Origin: Geobacter sp. UBA2189
Lineage (GTDB): Bacteria > Desulfobacterota > Desulfuromonadia > Geobacterales > Pseudopelobacteraceae
Direction of reading: 5' to 3'
DNA length: 64,000 nt
NCBI GenBank assembly: GCA_002328035.1
Contig: DCVL01000017.1
Span: 128,441 to 192,440 of the forward strand
A program made the position numbers and the translations under genes. The notes below the pieces were generated by a model. The model did not search any database. It was given only the letters and a program-made list of their open reading frames with translations, and was not told where the DNA came from. This document shows, in pieces, positions 27,550-36,235 of this stretch. Numbering within the stretch: the stretch's first letter is position 1; every line of letters begins with the position of its first letter.

Positions 27550-28850
27550 AGCTGTTCCTTTCCTGGCGTGGAGCACTGCCCTTGATCAAGCGGGATTTCT
27601 ATAATAACTTCCGTTCCTTCGGCAGTATTTTCAACCGATATTCTTCCGCCCATATGTTTCTCAATTATCATTTTTGCGATATAGAGCCCCATACCTACGC
27701 CTTGCGCCTTGAATTTGCTGGTAAAGTACGGATCAAAAACCTTGTCGAGCACCTCTGATGGGATACCGCCAGCATTATCGTTGACCGTTATCCGGGCAAA
27801 TCCATCCTCGTTTGAGAAACTGATTTTAACAAAAGGGGATGTCGGTCTGCGCAAGAGGATAGCCTCCTTTGCATTTTGGATGACATTTAAAAGCACTTGG
27901 GAAAACTCTTTTTTGAACCCGCTTACGGTTAAATCAGACTCTTTAAGCAGTGTGATGGAGATGCCACGTGATTCCAGGTCTGCTCCTACCAGTGAAATCG
28001 ATTCGGAGATGGCCTGATACAGATCAAATGGTTGACGGGTGGAATCCGGTTGATAAAACGCATAGAAATTATCGATGGTATTGGACATATACATCAGGAT
28101 TTTTATGCACTCTTCCTCATAGTCACGGCATGTCGCTGGTGTGAGTGAACCCTCTTCGTATTCGGCTCGCAGGTTTTGAACAATAAGCGAGACATTGTTC
28201 AGCGGCTGTCGCCATTGATGGGCAATGTTGCTGAGCATCTCTCCCATGGCATACATCCGCGCCTGGTGCGCCAGGATACGGTCTTTTGCCAGGTTCTTTT
28301 TCACCTCCAGTTCATCATTCAGGCGGCGTAACTCCTCCTCGGCCTGCTTACGCAGAGCCAGCGCCTCTTCCAGCTCCTTAACCTTTTCTTCGAGCTTGGT
28401 TGCCACAATCTGGCTGTATTCGCGCAGAAACTGTTCGTCACTCTCGTTTATTGGCTGGTGAGCAGGCTTTTTCTGCCGAGCTTCCCAATCATTCATAATC
28501 AGGCAGGTCTTTTCCCAGAGTTCGGCAGGCTCTACCGGTTTGTTGATAAAGGCCTCTGCACCGAGGGAAAGAGCCAGTTCCAGCTCTTTTTCGCCGGTAT
28601 AGGTCGATGAGTAAAAGATGAAGGGGATAGTCTGTAGTTCGGGGGTGCGCTTAAGCGCGCGTAGCAGTTGAAAACCGTCCATGCGGGGCATCAGCGCGTC
28701 AGAGATAATAATGTCCGGCATATAGCGGAGAGCCTGCTCAAGGCCTTCCTGTCCATCCTGCGCTTCAACAACGGTGCAGTGATAGTGCTCAAGGGTAATC
28801 CGTAGCAGTTTTCGGGCAGCGGTGTCGTCTTCAACGATCAAGACCTTCAT
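27546..28850 (-). CDS. Receiver-histidine kinase fusion, soluble
   Basis: A 434-residue cytoplasmic protein without TM. REC domain residues 1-120 (MKVLIVEDDTAARKLLRI; phospho-Asp in IIISDALMPRMDG; Lys in FINKPVEPAELW). A linker with REYSQIVATKLEEKVKELE coiled coil follows, then a histidine kinase core with LSNIAHQWRQPLNNVSLIV as the H box and a HATPase domain (VILNVIQNAKEAI, GMGLYIAKMIIE). The REC-linker is the same module as in genes 31248-32687 and 32697-34022. It overlaps the stand-alone receiver gene by 4 bases. Confidence 0.92.
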   Translation of the reverse strand: MKVLIVEDDTAARKLLRITLEHYHCTVVEAQDGQEGLEQALRYMPDIIISDALMPRMDGFQLLRALKRTPELQTIPFIFYSSTYTGEKELELALSLGAEAFINKPVEPAELWEKTCLIMNDWEARQKKPAHQPINESDEQFLREYSQIVATKLEEKVKELEEALALRKQAEEELRRLNDELEVKKNLAKDRILAHQARMYAMGEMLSNIAHQWRQPLNNVSLIVQNLRAEYEEGSLTPATCRDYEEECIKILMYMSNTIDNFYAFYQPDSTRQPFDLYQAISESISLVGADLESRGISITLLKESDLTVSGFKKEFSQVLLNVIQNAKEAILLRRPTSPFVKISFSNEDGFARITVNDNAGGIPSEVLDKVFDPYFTSKFKAQGVGMGLYIAKMIIEKHMGGRISVENTAEGTEVIIEIPLDQGQCSTPGKEQL

Positions 28851-29248
28851 GGCTGTCTCTCGTTCTTCATTGAATGAGGATCCGTTACCCCAAGCAGGGC
28901 ATGAATCTTGTCCATGATGGTCAATGGGTCGATCGGCTTTTCAAAATAACCGGTACACCCGGCGGCAAGAACCTGATCCATATCTCCGGCCATGGCGTAG
29001 GAGGTGATGGCGATGATCGGGATGCTGCCGTTGGCACCACTCTTGCGGATACGCCGGGTAGCTTCAAGACCGTCGAAATCAGGCAGGTTGATGTCCATGA
29101 TGATAAAAAATGGACGTTCGCTGATGGCCAGTTCTACTCCCTTTTCACCGGTCTCGGCGGATATCACCTCATAGCCGTGGCGGCTCAGGGCATAGCTGAT
29201 CAGGCGCAGGTTGTCTTGGTTATCTTCTACTACCAGTACTTTTTTCAT
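28847..29248 (-). CDS. Stand-alone response regulator receiver (CheY-like)
   Basis: A 133-residue single REC domain: MKKVLVVEDNQDNLRLISYA, phospho-Asp in FFIIMDINLPDFDG, Thr in IPIIAITSYAM and Lys in GYFEKPIDPLTI. There is no output domain, so it probably works as a phosphorelay intermediate between the PAS kinase upstream (29-base overlap) and the REC-kinase downstream (4-base overlap). Confidence 0.92.
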   Translation of the reverse strand: MKKVLVVEDNQDNLRLISYALSRHGYEVISAETGEKGVELAISERPFFIIMDINLPDFDGLEATRRIRKSGANGSIPIIAITSYAMAGDMDQVLAAGCTGYFEKPIDPLTIMDKIHALLGVTDPHSMKNERQP

Positions 29249-31178
29249 AGAGTTTCTCCGGTATCTTTAATGTGAAGGTACTTCCTGTTCCGATCATGCT
29301 TGTACAGACTATATCACCGTCCAAAACTTCTACAATCAACTTTCTTGTCAAATACAGGCCGAGTCCGGTTCCTGGAGTAATGATATTCATGGATGATTCC
29401 AGGCGCACGAACGGCTTGAAGAGTCGGGGTATATCCTGTTCGGCAATGCCGATGCCGGTATCAGAGACAGTAATTACAACAGATGCAGGTTTGTCCGGCT
29501 GGGCTGCCTCAACCGTTGAGGACAGGGTGACCTTACCCTGTTCCGTAAACTTCACGGCATTACTCAGCAGGTTGATGACACACTGCAACAGCCTGCGTTT
29601 ATCAGTGCAGAGCTCATGATGCTGCAACTCCAGTTCCAGTTCCAGTCCCTTGTCGTGAAGATCCTTGTCAACATACTGAATCGCTTCCGTCAACAGGTCG
29701 TACAGATCAAACTCTTCAAAGCGGATTTCAATCCTGCCAGCCTCGATCTTTGAGACGTCGATCACGTCGTTGATCAGGTTAAGCAGGTGTTTACCTGAAC
29801 GCTGGATGGTGGCCAGGTTATCCTTTTGTTCAGGATTGACAGGGCCAAGCCATTCGTCTTTCAGGATGCTGGAGAAGCCGATGATAGAATTGAGCGGTGT
29901 CCGGAGTTCGTGGCTCATAGAGGCGATGAACATGGATTTCAGTTGATCAAGTTCCTGCAGCTTGGCGTTGGCCTGCTCAAGTTCCTCAGTCTTCTGGTTC
30001 AGGTCATCTACAATGTTCATCAGAGCCTGCTGGTTGTCCTGCAACTCGCGGCTCCTTTCGGTCAATTCCGCTGTACGTTGCTCAACCAGCTCTTCCTGGT
30101 GGAGGTGTTGCAATTGCAATTGCTCAGACAGTTGTACCTGTTCGGTAATATTACGGGAGATGATCGATGCACTCTGAATTGCACCGCTTGAGTCCACGAT
30201 CGGCGACACCATAAGGGATACAAAGATCCGTTTGCCATCCTTGCAAACCCGCTCGGTGGTAAAGTGTTCTATCCGTTCGCCTCGCTGGATAGAAGCCATG
30301 ATGTCGGCCAGTTCAACTTCCCGTTCTGGCGGGATCAGCATCGTAATCTGCTGTCCGATAGCTTCTGTTGCCGAATAACCGAACAGCCGTTCTGCCCCAC
30401 GGTTCCAGGAGAGAATTTTCTGGTTCAGATCCTTTGATATGATCGCATCATCGGAAGACTCGACGATAGAACTCAGCAGGTGTTCTGATTCTTCATTCTT
30501 TTTCCGCCCGCTGATGTCAAAGATGGTGGATCTGCTCTTCAGATAATTGCCATCCTTGTCAGTAATGGCAGTGGCACTGAGCAGCACCGGCAGGATGGTT
30601 CCGTCCTTGCGCAGCATCTCGAATTCAAGATCCTTGACCCAGCCCTGCTGTTTAAAATGGGGGAAATTTTCCTGAAAGGCCTGAATGCTCTGTGCAGTGA
30701 GCAGATCGCTAAACCGCTTTTTTCCGACAATTTCATCCCGTTGATACCCCAACCATTCCAGTTCCGTATCATTTATTCGGACAAAGACCCCCTCCTTGTC
30801 CAGCGAATGGTAACCGCAGGGGGCATGGTCGTAAAGATCCTGTATCTCCAACGCATTGCTGCGCAGTTCATCCTCAGCGTATTTGCGCTCAAAGAAAAGT
30901 GGTGCAATACGTGAGATACCCAATAACATTGCAACTGACAGTACCAGAGCGATAAGTTCGATTACCGGATCCGCCGGATAAGCAAGATCTCCCGTCATCA
31001 AGCGGTACAGCGGTACCATGCGCCGGATCGACATAAGTACCAGAGCCAGGGTTATCAGACTCCATGCCACCCGCCTGCCGGTAATCCTGATCAGGCGGAT
31101 CGCCATGATTGCGGCCGCTGCCTGGATGATGATCGAAAGCAGCAAAATCACAATAGTCGGAATGAATGAACTAGCCAT
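29220..31178 (-). CDS. Membrane PAS-PAS sensor histidine kinase
   Basis: A 652-residue kinase. N-terminal ~95 residues are three hydrophobic segments (for example TIVILLLSIIIQAAAAIMAI). Two PAS domains follow (about 110-225, FVRINDTELEWLGYQRDEIV; and 235-350, KILSWNRGAERLFGYSATEA), then a coiled coil, HisKA (SMFIASMSHELRTPLNSIIG) and HATPase (LSNAVKFTEQGKV, GTGLGLYLTRKLI). It lacks a receiver and the FVGREL tail. It is the likely donor to the overlapping CheY-like protein. Confidence 0.92.
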   Translation of the reverse strand: MASSFIPTIVILLLSIIIQAAAAIMAIRLIRITGRRVAWSLITLALVLMSIRRMVPLYRLMTGDLAYPADPVIELIALVLSVAMLLGISRIAPLFFERKYAEDELRSNALEIQDLYDHAPCGYHSLDKEGVFVRINDTELEWLGYQRDEIVGKKRFSDLLTAQSIQAFQENFPHFKQQGWVKDLEFEMLRKDGTILPVLLSATAITDKDGNYLKSRSTIFDISGRKKNEESEHLLSSIVESSDDAIISKDLNQKILSWNRGAERLFGYSATEAIGQQITMLIPPEREVELADIMASIQRGERIEHFTTERVCKDGKRIFVSLMVSPIVDSSGAIQSASIISRNITEQVQLSEQLQLQHLHQEELVEQRTAELTERSRELQDNQQALMNIVDDLNQKTEELEQANAKLQELDQLKSMFIASMSHELRTPLNSIIGFSSILKDEWLGPVNPEQKDNLATIQRSGKHLLNLINDVIDVSKIEAGRIEIRFEEFDLYDLLTEAIQYVDKDLHDKGLELELELQHHELCTDKRRLLQCVINLLSNAVKFTEQGKVTLSSTVEAAQPDKPASVVITVSDTGIGIAEQDIPRLFKPFVRLESSMNIITPGTGLGLYLTRKLIVEVLDGDIVCTSMIGTGSTFTLKIPEKLYEKSTGSRR

Positions 31179-31247
31179 AATTATATAAGCTCCTTACCAG
31201 CTTTTTGCTTTCCTCCAGCTACTGGCGTCCGTTTGTTGTTCAGCTAG

Positions 31248-32687
31248 TTACTGCAGATCAGCTGCTTCAATTACACGTCTCACCGGCAGCATGATGGTAA
31301 AGGCAGTGCCCACACCGACTTCACTCGTTACCTCAATGGTACCGCCGTGTTTATTCGTGACGATGTCGTAGGCAATGGCAAGACCCAGTCCGGTTCCCTT
31401 GCCCACCTCCTTGGTAGTGAAAAAAGGATCGAAGATCCGCTTAAGGTTTTTTTGCAAAATACCGCAGCCGGTGTCACTGATGCGGATCCCGACCATATCT
31501 CCCTCAGGCCAGGTTCTGATCAGGATCTCTCCCCTGTTCTCGATAGCCTGAGCCGCGTTTACCAGGATGTTCATAAAGACCTGGTTGAGCTGACCCAGGT
31601 TGCACCAGACCGGCGGCAGTTGACCGTACTCCTTCTTGACCAAAGCCTTGTACTTCAGCTCATTCCAGACAATGGAGATCGTACTCTCCAGTCCAGCGTT
31701 GATGTCGGCAGATGTAAACTCCGCAGAATCTATCCTTGAGAAGCTCTTCAGATCCTGCACGATCCTGCGCACCCGTTCGGCACCTTCCAGAGACTCCTTG
31801 ACCAGATCAGGCAGATCCTTAAGGATCCGGTCAATCTTGTACTTTTTCTGCTCCTGTATCAGGTGCTCCAGGATTGCCGGTTCATGGTTGGCAAAGAACT
31901 GTAGGTTGGCATCAAGATAGTCGGTCACCTTTTCAAGATACCGCTCAAGGCTGCTCAGGTTGCTGATGATAAAGCCGATCGGATTATTGATTTCATGGGC
32001 AACACCGGCGGCCAGTTGGCCGATGGAGGCCATCTTGTCCTGTTGCAGCAGTTGAGCCTGGACTTTTTTCAGGTTGTCATACGCCTGTTGTATTTCGGTA
32101 TTTCTTTCGTTCAACTCGGCAGTCCGTTCCTGTACCCGTTGTTCCAGATTCTCATTCAGCTGTTCCAGCTCATCCTGTATCTCTTGTCGTTCTTCAATTT
32201 CATCTTCCAGTTCCCTTACCTTTTCCTCCAGCTTGGCTGCCACAATCCGGCTGTATTCGAGAAGGTACTCCTCGTTGCTCTCATCTGCTGCCACGTGGGC
32301 AGATTTGTTCTGGCGCGCCTTGTATGCCTCCCTGATGGCGCAGGTCTTTTCCCAAAGCTCCGCAGGTTCTACCGGTTTGACGATCAAGGCTTCCGCTCCG
32401 AGTGAAAGAGCCAATTCTGCCTCTTTGTCGCCGGTGTAGGCGGAAGAGTAAAAAATGAACGGGATCGATTTGAGAACGGGATCGGTCTTGAGTGCCCGAA
32501 GCAGTTGAAATCCGTCCATGCGGGGCATCAGCGCGTCGGATATGATGATGTCCGGTCTATGGCGAGCAGCCAGTTCAAGCCCTTCCTGCCCGTCCTGAGC
32601 CTCAAAGACCGTACAGTCGTAGTGCTCAAAGGTGAGACGCAACAGTTTCCTGGCGCTGATACTGTCCTCAACGACCAATACGTTCAT
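31248..32687 (-). CDS. Receiver-histidine kinase fusion (AHEINNP type), soluble
   Basis: A 479-residue protein without TM. REC at residues 1-120 (MNVLVVEDSISARKLLRLT, IIISDALMPRMDG, LIVKPVEPAELW), the shared linker EYSRIVAAKLEEKVRELE, a long coiled coil, then a kinase core with QLAAGVAHEINNPIGFIISN and a HATPase (NAAQAIENRGEIL, GKGTGLGLAIAYDIV). The kinase half differs in type from that of gene 27546-28850, although the REC halves are close paralogues. It follows the PP2C gene by 9 bases. Confidence 0.92.
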   Translation of the reverse strand: MNVLVVEDSISARKLLRLTFEHYDCTVFEAQDGQEGLELAARHRPDIIISDALMPRMDGFQLLRALKTDPVLKSIPFIFYSSAYTGDKEAELALSLGAEALIVKPVEPAELWEKTCAIREAYKARQNKSAHVAADESNEEYLLEYSRIVAAKLEEKVRELEDEIEERQEIQDELEQLNENLEQRVQERTAELNERNTEIQQAYDNLKKVQAQLLQQDKMASIGQLAAGVAHEINNPIGFIISNLSSLERYLEKVTDYLDANLQFFANHEPAILEHLIQEQKKYKIDRILKDLPDLVKESLEGAERVRRIVQDLKSFSRIDSAEFTSADINAGLESTISIVWNELKYKALVKKEYGQLPPVWCNLGQLNQVFMNILVNAAQAIENRGEILIRTWPEGDMVGIRISDTGCGILQKNLKRIFDPFFTTKEVGKGTGLGLAIAYDIVTNKHGGTIEVTSEVGVGTAFTIMLPVRRVIEAADLQ

Positions 32688-32696
32688 GGTTTTCCC

Positions 32697-34022
32697 TCAT
32701 TTGCCATTGGGTGACACTCCGTTGCTTTGAGCTGTCAGGCTGCGGTTTTCAAGAATCGCCTCCCCAGCGTCCCTGCCTGCCCTGATAACCAGAACCGTCA
32801 GATCATCGGGAGGCGGGGATTCAAGCGCAGGAAGCGCCAGCAAGATGGCCAACATTTCCTGTGCGCTGGTTGCCTGTCGCAGATACCCTGCAAGAATCCG
32901 GTTCGTAAGTTCCAGTTCGGGTCTGGCATCAATCAGCCCGTCACTATAGAGAACCAGAGCATCACCCTGTTCAAAGGTGACAGTCCCTTCCTGGTAGCGT
33001 TCCTTGGCCATCACTCCCAGCGGAAGCCCGCGCGGGCCAAGCTCTTCAACGGTGCCGTTCGAACGGAGCAGAAAGACATAGCCATGGCCACAGTCCACAT
33101 AGTTTAAGCAACGGGTAGCGGTGTTCAGATGGGCATGGAACAATGTTACAAAGCTTTCAAACCGTTCCAGATTACGCCTGATAGCCTGTCCGGCCAGTTG
33201 TACGGCCTCAGCAGGACTGTTCTGCAACGTCGCGCTCTGTATGGCTGCCATGACCGTGGTCATGAGCATGGCAGCACTCATCCCTTTGCCCATGACATCG
33301 CCAAGCGTAATGGCGATAATACCGTGAGAGACTTCGATCCAATCATAAAAATCACCTCCGACCTGCAGGGCAGGGAGGCAGCGCGCGGCAAATTCGAAAC
33401 CGGAAAGGTCAGGGTATCTCTCAGGCAGCAACCCCGCCTGCATCTCCGCCGCACAGGCAAGTTCAACCTGAAGCCGGTACCGCTGTTCCTCGCTTTCGCG
33501 CAAAGCCTCTTCTGTCAGTTTGCGCTCGACGATGTTTTGTTCAAGCTCCCGAACCTTTTCCTCTACCTTTGCCGCTACCACGCTACTATATTTTCTGAGG
33601 TATACCGTTTCTTCTTCCAGTTTTTTCGTACCGGCATGATGTTGCCTGTCTGCTTCCCGCCTGTGCAGAAAAGCCGATAACGCCTCCCACAGCTCTTCGG
33701 GTTGCACCGGTTTGGCGATAAACGCCTCAGCGCCCAGTGAGATGGCCAGCTCCTTGTCTTGCAGGCCGGTATAGACAGAGGAATGGAACACAAATGGGAT
33801 TGAGCGAAGTTCCTGATCCAGTTTGACCAGACGCAGGAACTCAAAACCGTCCATGCGAGGCATAAGGGCATCAGATACGATCAGATCCGGCGTACATACT
33901 TTTGCCTGCTCCAGCCCATCCTGTCCATCCCTCGCTTCAGTCACATGGCAACCGTGATGTTCCAGGGTATAGCGCAAAATTTTCCGGCTATCGGCATTGT
34001 CATCTACAATCAGGACATTCAC
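32697..34022 (-). CDS. Receiver-PP2C (SpoIIE-type) phosphatase fusion
   Basis: A 441-residue soluble protein. REC (MNVLIVDDNADSRKILRYTL, LIVSDALMPRMDG, FIAKPVQPEELW), linker with RKYSSVVAAKVEEKVRELE, then a PP2C/SpoIIE phosphatase (AAEMQAGLLPERYPDLSG, ALQVGGDFYDWIEVSHG, ITLGDVMGKGMSAAMLM, LVLYSDGLIDARPE) with conserved metal-binding Asp. RsbU-like enzymes dephosphorylate anti-sigma antagonists; no such partner is encoded in the window. It belongs to the triplet sharing the same REC-linker module. Confidence 0.92.
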   Translation of the reverse strand: MNVLIVDDNADSRKILRYTLEHHGCHVTEARDGQDGLEQAKVCTPDLIVSDALMPRMDGFEFLRLVKLDQELRSIPFVFHSSVYTGLQDKELAISLGAEAFIAKPVQPEELWEALSAFLHRREADRQHHAGTKKLEEETVYLRKYSSVVAAKVEEKVRELEQNIVERKLTEEALRESEEQRYRLQVELACAAEMQAGLLPERYPDLSGFEFAARCLPALQVGGDFYDWIEVSHGIIAITLGDVMGKGMSAAMLMTTVMAAIQSATLQNSPAEAVQLAGQAIRRNLERFESFVTLFHAHLNTATRCLNYVDCGHGYVFLLRSNGTVEELGPRGLPLGVMAKERYQEGTVTFEQGDALVLYSDGLIDARPELELTNRILAGYLRQATSAQEMLAILLALPALESPPPDDLTVLVIRAGRDAGEAILENRSLTAQSNGVSPNGK

Positions 34023-34054
34023 GACCCTTTCCTTTCCGTTACGTCACTCACTAC

Positions 34055-36031
34055 CTAAGTTTGCAACTCTTGCTCCTGAAGTGTCTTGATCCGCTCCTTT
34101 AGTTCCACCATTCGCAGTTCACGACCCACAAACATCTTGTTCATCTTTTCCAGCTCGATGTTCTTGGCTTCCAGCTCTGCGGTTCGCTGTTTAACCCGCT
34201 GCTCAAGCTCTTCGTTAAGTTTGCAGAGTTGCTTTTCGGCACGCTTGTACTGAATGGCCAGTGCATAAAATTCGGCAATACGATTGATCGGATCTAAATC
34301 CCGATCTGTATAAGCCCTGGTTGAATTCGATAGTGCAATCTGTCCAACCAGTTCTTCTGCCAGTAAAACAGGAACTGCCAGAAAGCCTTCAATTGCTATG
34401 TGTCCTTCCGGAACACCAGCGGAAGCAGGATGTCTCCCCGCTTCGTTGGTATAAAATGGTTCCTTTGTATTCAAAGCATGCCCCCACAAGCCGTTATAGA
34501 GACCATCAGCCCTGCGGGGAAATTTAATTATCCGCAACGTTTCTTCCGCAACCTTACAATCAGTCATCATTCTTGACAAGGTATGCAGGATCAGGTCTCC
34601 GGTAACCGGGTCGATCTCGGCAACGAAACCATGAGCGCTGCTTGTCAATTGTCTGCATTTTTCCAGAACAATATGAGCGATTTGCTCAATGCTGGTACCG
34701 CCAGTCACCAGAGGAATATATAACGAAGAGAGCGCCTGATTAATGGCCAGGTTCCATGCAAGATTTTCTTCCGCCTGCTTGCGCTCGTTATTTTCGATAT
34801 TCAGTTGTTCGTTGGCTTCCGTTAATTCTGCTGTACGTTCTTCCACGCGCAGCTCAAGTTCGTCCCGCGCTCTGCTCAGTTCCTCCTCAGCCTGCCTGCG
34901 CTGAGAAACCTCTGACCGAAGTTTGGTATTAAACCGGAGCAGAACAAGGAACCCCGAACTTGTCAGCAGGATAATTGCAATCCCTATCCCAAGGGCACGA
35001 GGCGCCCATGAGTAGTCTGGCGCGGGATTAGGATCGTAGATAAAGCCTTTTAAAGAATAACCCGCATCAGCCATTCCGAGCGTCACATATGTATCTGCCA
35101 TATGCCGCCAACGTCCCGGATTCATCTGGCCTATTTCAACGAGATCCGGCAGCATTAATTTGCGCATTGCCGCAGCTTCAAACCGAAGGTGCTCCCGTGA
35201 TTTTTTAACGCCATACTTGCCCACGATGAGATCGATAATCTCTTCCGAATGAGCCATCGCGTATTCCCAACCACGCAGAGAGGCAGCACGAAATGCCTTT
35301 ACCTGATCCGGGTGCTTGTTAATTTCCTGTTCAGAGGTGAAGAGAGAATCTCCATAAAAATCAATTCCATATGTGATGGGGCTGACAATGGAGGCAGGGA
35401 TCCCTTTTTGCTCAAGATAGTACGGCTCATTCGTTATATAGGCATTGAAGAGATCTGTTTTACCGGATATCAGATCATCTATATTGTAACTGGTTGGTAT
35501 GATTTCTACTTTGTCCAGAGCGACCCCTTCGCTCTTAAACATTGCAAGATATTCGGCGGCATCATTTCCCTGCTTTAACATAACCCGCTTGCCGATCATC
35601 TCTTGCGGATTGGTAATACCGCTTTCCTTTTTTGCAAGCATAATAATTGCTGAATGCTGGAAGATGGCTGCAAGCGCAACGACCGGTTGTCCATGCAGGC
35701 GATTCAGAAGCAGCTCAGCCTTTGCCACCCCGTAGTTGGCTCGACCGGAAATAACCTCTTCTATAGGCTTTCTATCAGAGGCGCCTTCAACAATCGTGAC
35801 ATCGAATCCTGCATCCCGGTAAAAACCTTTCTCGACAGCCGCATAATAACCTGCAAACTGAAACTGGTGACGCCATGTCAACTGAAGCGTCACCTGCTTG
35901 CGACCATCCGCGTGCGTCACGGCAGGGATCGGGGTAGCAGATGGCGCCGGTTGCTGCTGTGCAAAGCAATCACTGGTCACCGCGATGGCAAACAGCAGAA
36001 AAAGAAAAGGGATAATTTGTCGGGGTTTCAT
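34055..36031 (-). CDS. NMT1/SBP-GAF sensor with FVGREL tail (no kinase domain)
   Basis: A 658-residue receptor. Signal peptide (about 1-25), an NMT1/THI5-like periplasmic binding domain (QVTLQLTWRHQFQFAGYYAA to about residue 300), one TM helix (LGIGIAIILLTSSGFLVLL), coiled coil, GAF domain (about 440-590), second coiled coil, and the C-terminal FVGRELRMVELKERI tail (34058-34132). No HisKA or HATPase is present, so the signal must pass to another protein. ATG 36031 has GAGGAG 7 bases upstream; an in-frame extension to 36139 overlaps a decayed tail remnant. THI5-like folds bind thiamine precursors or taurine-like compounds; the ligand here is unknown. Confidence 0.88.
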   Translation of the reverse strand: MKPRQIIPFLFLLFAIAVTSDCFAQQQPAPSATPIPAVTHADGRKQVTLQLTWRHQFQFAGYYAAVEKGFYRDAGFDVTIVEGASDRKPIEEVISGRANYGVAKAELLLNRLHGQPVVALAAIFQHSAIIMLAKKESGITNPQEMIGKRVMLKQGNDAAEYLAMFKSEGVALDKVEIIPTSYNIDDLISGKTDLFNAYITNEPYYLEQKGIPASIVSPITYGIDFYGDSLFTSEQEINKHPDQVKAFRAASLRGWEYAMAHSEEIIDLIVGKYGVKKSREHLRFEAAAMRKLMLPDLVEIGQMNPGRWRHMADTYVTLGMADAGYSLKGFIYDPNPAPDYSWAPRALGIGIAIILLTSSGFLVLLRFNTKLRSEVSQRRQAEEELSRARDELELRVEERTAELTEANEQLNIENNERKQAEENLAWNLAINQALSSLYIPLVTGGTSIEQIAHIVLEKCRQLTSSAHGFVAEIDPVTGDLILHTLSRMMTDCKVAEETLRIIKFPRRADGLYNGLWGHALNTKEPFYTNEAGRHPASAGVPEGHIAIEGFLAVPVLLAEELVGQIALSNSTRAYTDRDLDPINRIAEFYALAIQYKRAEKQLCKLNEELEQRVKQRTAELEAKNIELEKMNKMFVGRELRMVELKERIKTLQEQELQT

Positions 36032-36135
36032 CTTGAGTCTCCTCTGGTTGAGTACAGAAGAAGGCGTTGCTCCTCCCATCAGCGGGAGGGTCGCCAGCAT
36101 GGCTATAACAGTCATCAGCCGTTTAGTATCCACCA

Positions 36136-36235
36136 TCATGACCGCCTTTTCTCCAACTCCGCCATATACTCTCCTTCAGTTCCACCATCGTCAGCCCCCG
36201 CTACACAAAATTGCCTGTTGTCGCACCTTATTCAT
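36136..36235 (-). pseudogene. Decayed FVGREL tail remnant
   Basis: Between the GAF-kinase stop and the next gene, the minus strand reads ATG AAT AAG, 18 unrelated bases, then FV-stop-RGLTMVELKESI, a frameshift, and AELEKRRS-stop. This is the same tail as in five intact proteins of the cluster, broken by one stop and one frameshift. It implies that a tailed sensor once ended here and that the kinase domains now upstream replaced or displaced it. Confidence 0.7.

Noticed and set aside
36032..36139. N-terminal extension of the NMT1-type sensor to 36139
   Set aside because: The region overlaps the decayed tail remnant, and the ATG at 36031 has a strong GAGGAG and is followed by a normal signal peptide.
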